A stretch of 12,311 nt of DNA from Baffinella frigidus (lineage: Eukaryota; Cryptophyceae; Cryptomonadales; Baffinellaceae): NCBI GenBank assembly GCA_026770585.1, contig MU646975.1, positions 133,372 through 145,682 of the forward strand. The letters run 5' to 3'. Shown here piece by piece: positions 12,155-12,311 of the stretch. Both the position numbers and the translations under genes were made by a program. Positions within the stretch are counted from its first letter, which is position 1; every line of letters starts with the position of its first letter. Below the pieces are notes generated by a model. It worked only from the letters and a program-made list of their open reading frames with translations. It ran no database searches and had not been told where the DNA came from.

Positions 12155-12207
12155 GGACCATTTCAATACTCTTACCCTGAAATGAATTGAAATTTGTACC
12201 AGAATCG
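12155..12207. repeat. Remnant with TTTGTACCA motif
   Basis: ATTTCAAT and ATTGAAAT form a small inverted repeat, followed at 12193-12201 by TTTGTACCA and then AGAATCGTTTAGATGG. Probably a fragment of the same element family as at 5626 and 9414. Confidence 0.45.
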
Positions 12208-12227
12208 TTTAGATGGACACATCATCG

Positions 12228-12237
12228 ATATATATAT

Positions 12238-12311
<74 letters not shown>
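12228..12311. repeat. TA satellite with 21-bp period
   Basis: Alternating TA interrupted by AA steps at 12248-12249, 12269-12270 and 12290-12291, that is, exactly every 21 bp. It runs off the end of the window. Confidence 0.95.

Noticed and set aside
1-12311. tRNA, rRNA or other structured RNA genes
   Set aside because: I found no tRNA-like cloverleaf with A and B boxes and no recognisable rRNA or snRNA segment. Hairpins present are explained better as element arms.

Overview
The window reads as nuclear DNA of a eukaryote, most likely a GC-rich unicellular alga or related protist. Plant-type telomere repeat (CCCTAAA)n and many variants are scattered through it, coding sequence comes in short islands bounded by CAG| acceptors and |GT donors, and small inverted-repeat elements and microsatellites are dense. 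There is no bacterial-style gene packing, operon or Shine-Dalgarno pattern. The species cannot be named from sequence alone.

The main gene I can support is on the + strand, from about 2638 (true 5' end unseen) to a TGA at 11474-11476. It is read as about 14 short exons. Four central exons (4602-4668, 5942-5992, 6727-6804, 7050-7153) encode ankyrin repeats in correct register: G-A to G-A is exactly 33 residues across one exon junction, and T13, L15, A18 and G22 fall in the same columns in successive repeats. Exon 7968-8067 continues as a weaker repeat. Downstream exons (9179-9427, 10136-10174, 10374-10447, 11292-11341, 11406-11476) give a Gly-rich and charged C-terminal region. Most junctions agree in reading phase; the link between 3533-3604 and 4602 does not, so an exon is missing or misplaced there.

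The introns are the striking part. Many are built largely of telomere-like heptamer arrays that begin within a few bases of the donor or run up to the acceptor; the intron 10175-10373 is almost entirely such repeat. Several exons have decayed duplicates next to them. At least two families of short inverted-repeat elements sit in introns, sometimes at the splice site itself.

Layout: 1-921 is GC-rich with no firm gene, with a TGACGTCA site and a TATAA-like box. 922-1278 is a possible start of another (or the same) gene, with a signal-peptide-like N-terminus. 1279-2637 holds repeats and element copies. 2638-11476 is the ankyrin gene with repeat-filled introns. 10515-11067 is a pyrimidine tract and a 15/18-bp minisatellite in the last large intron. 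11477-12311 is non-coding, with G-runs, a foldback element, compound microsatellites and a 21-bp-period TA satellite.
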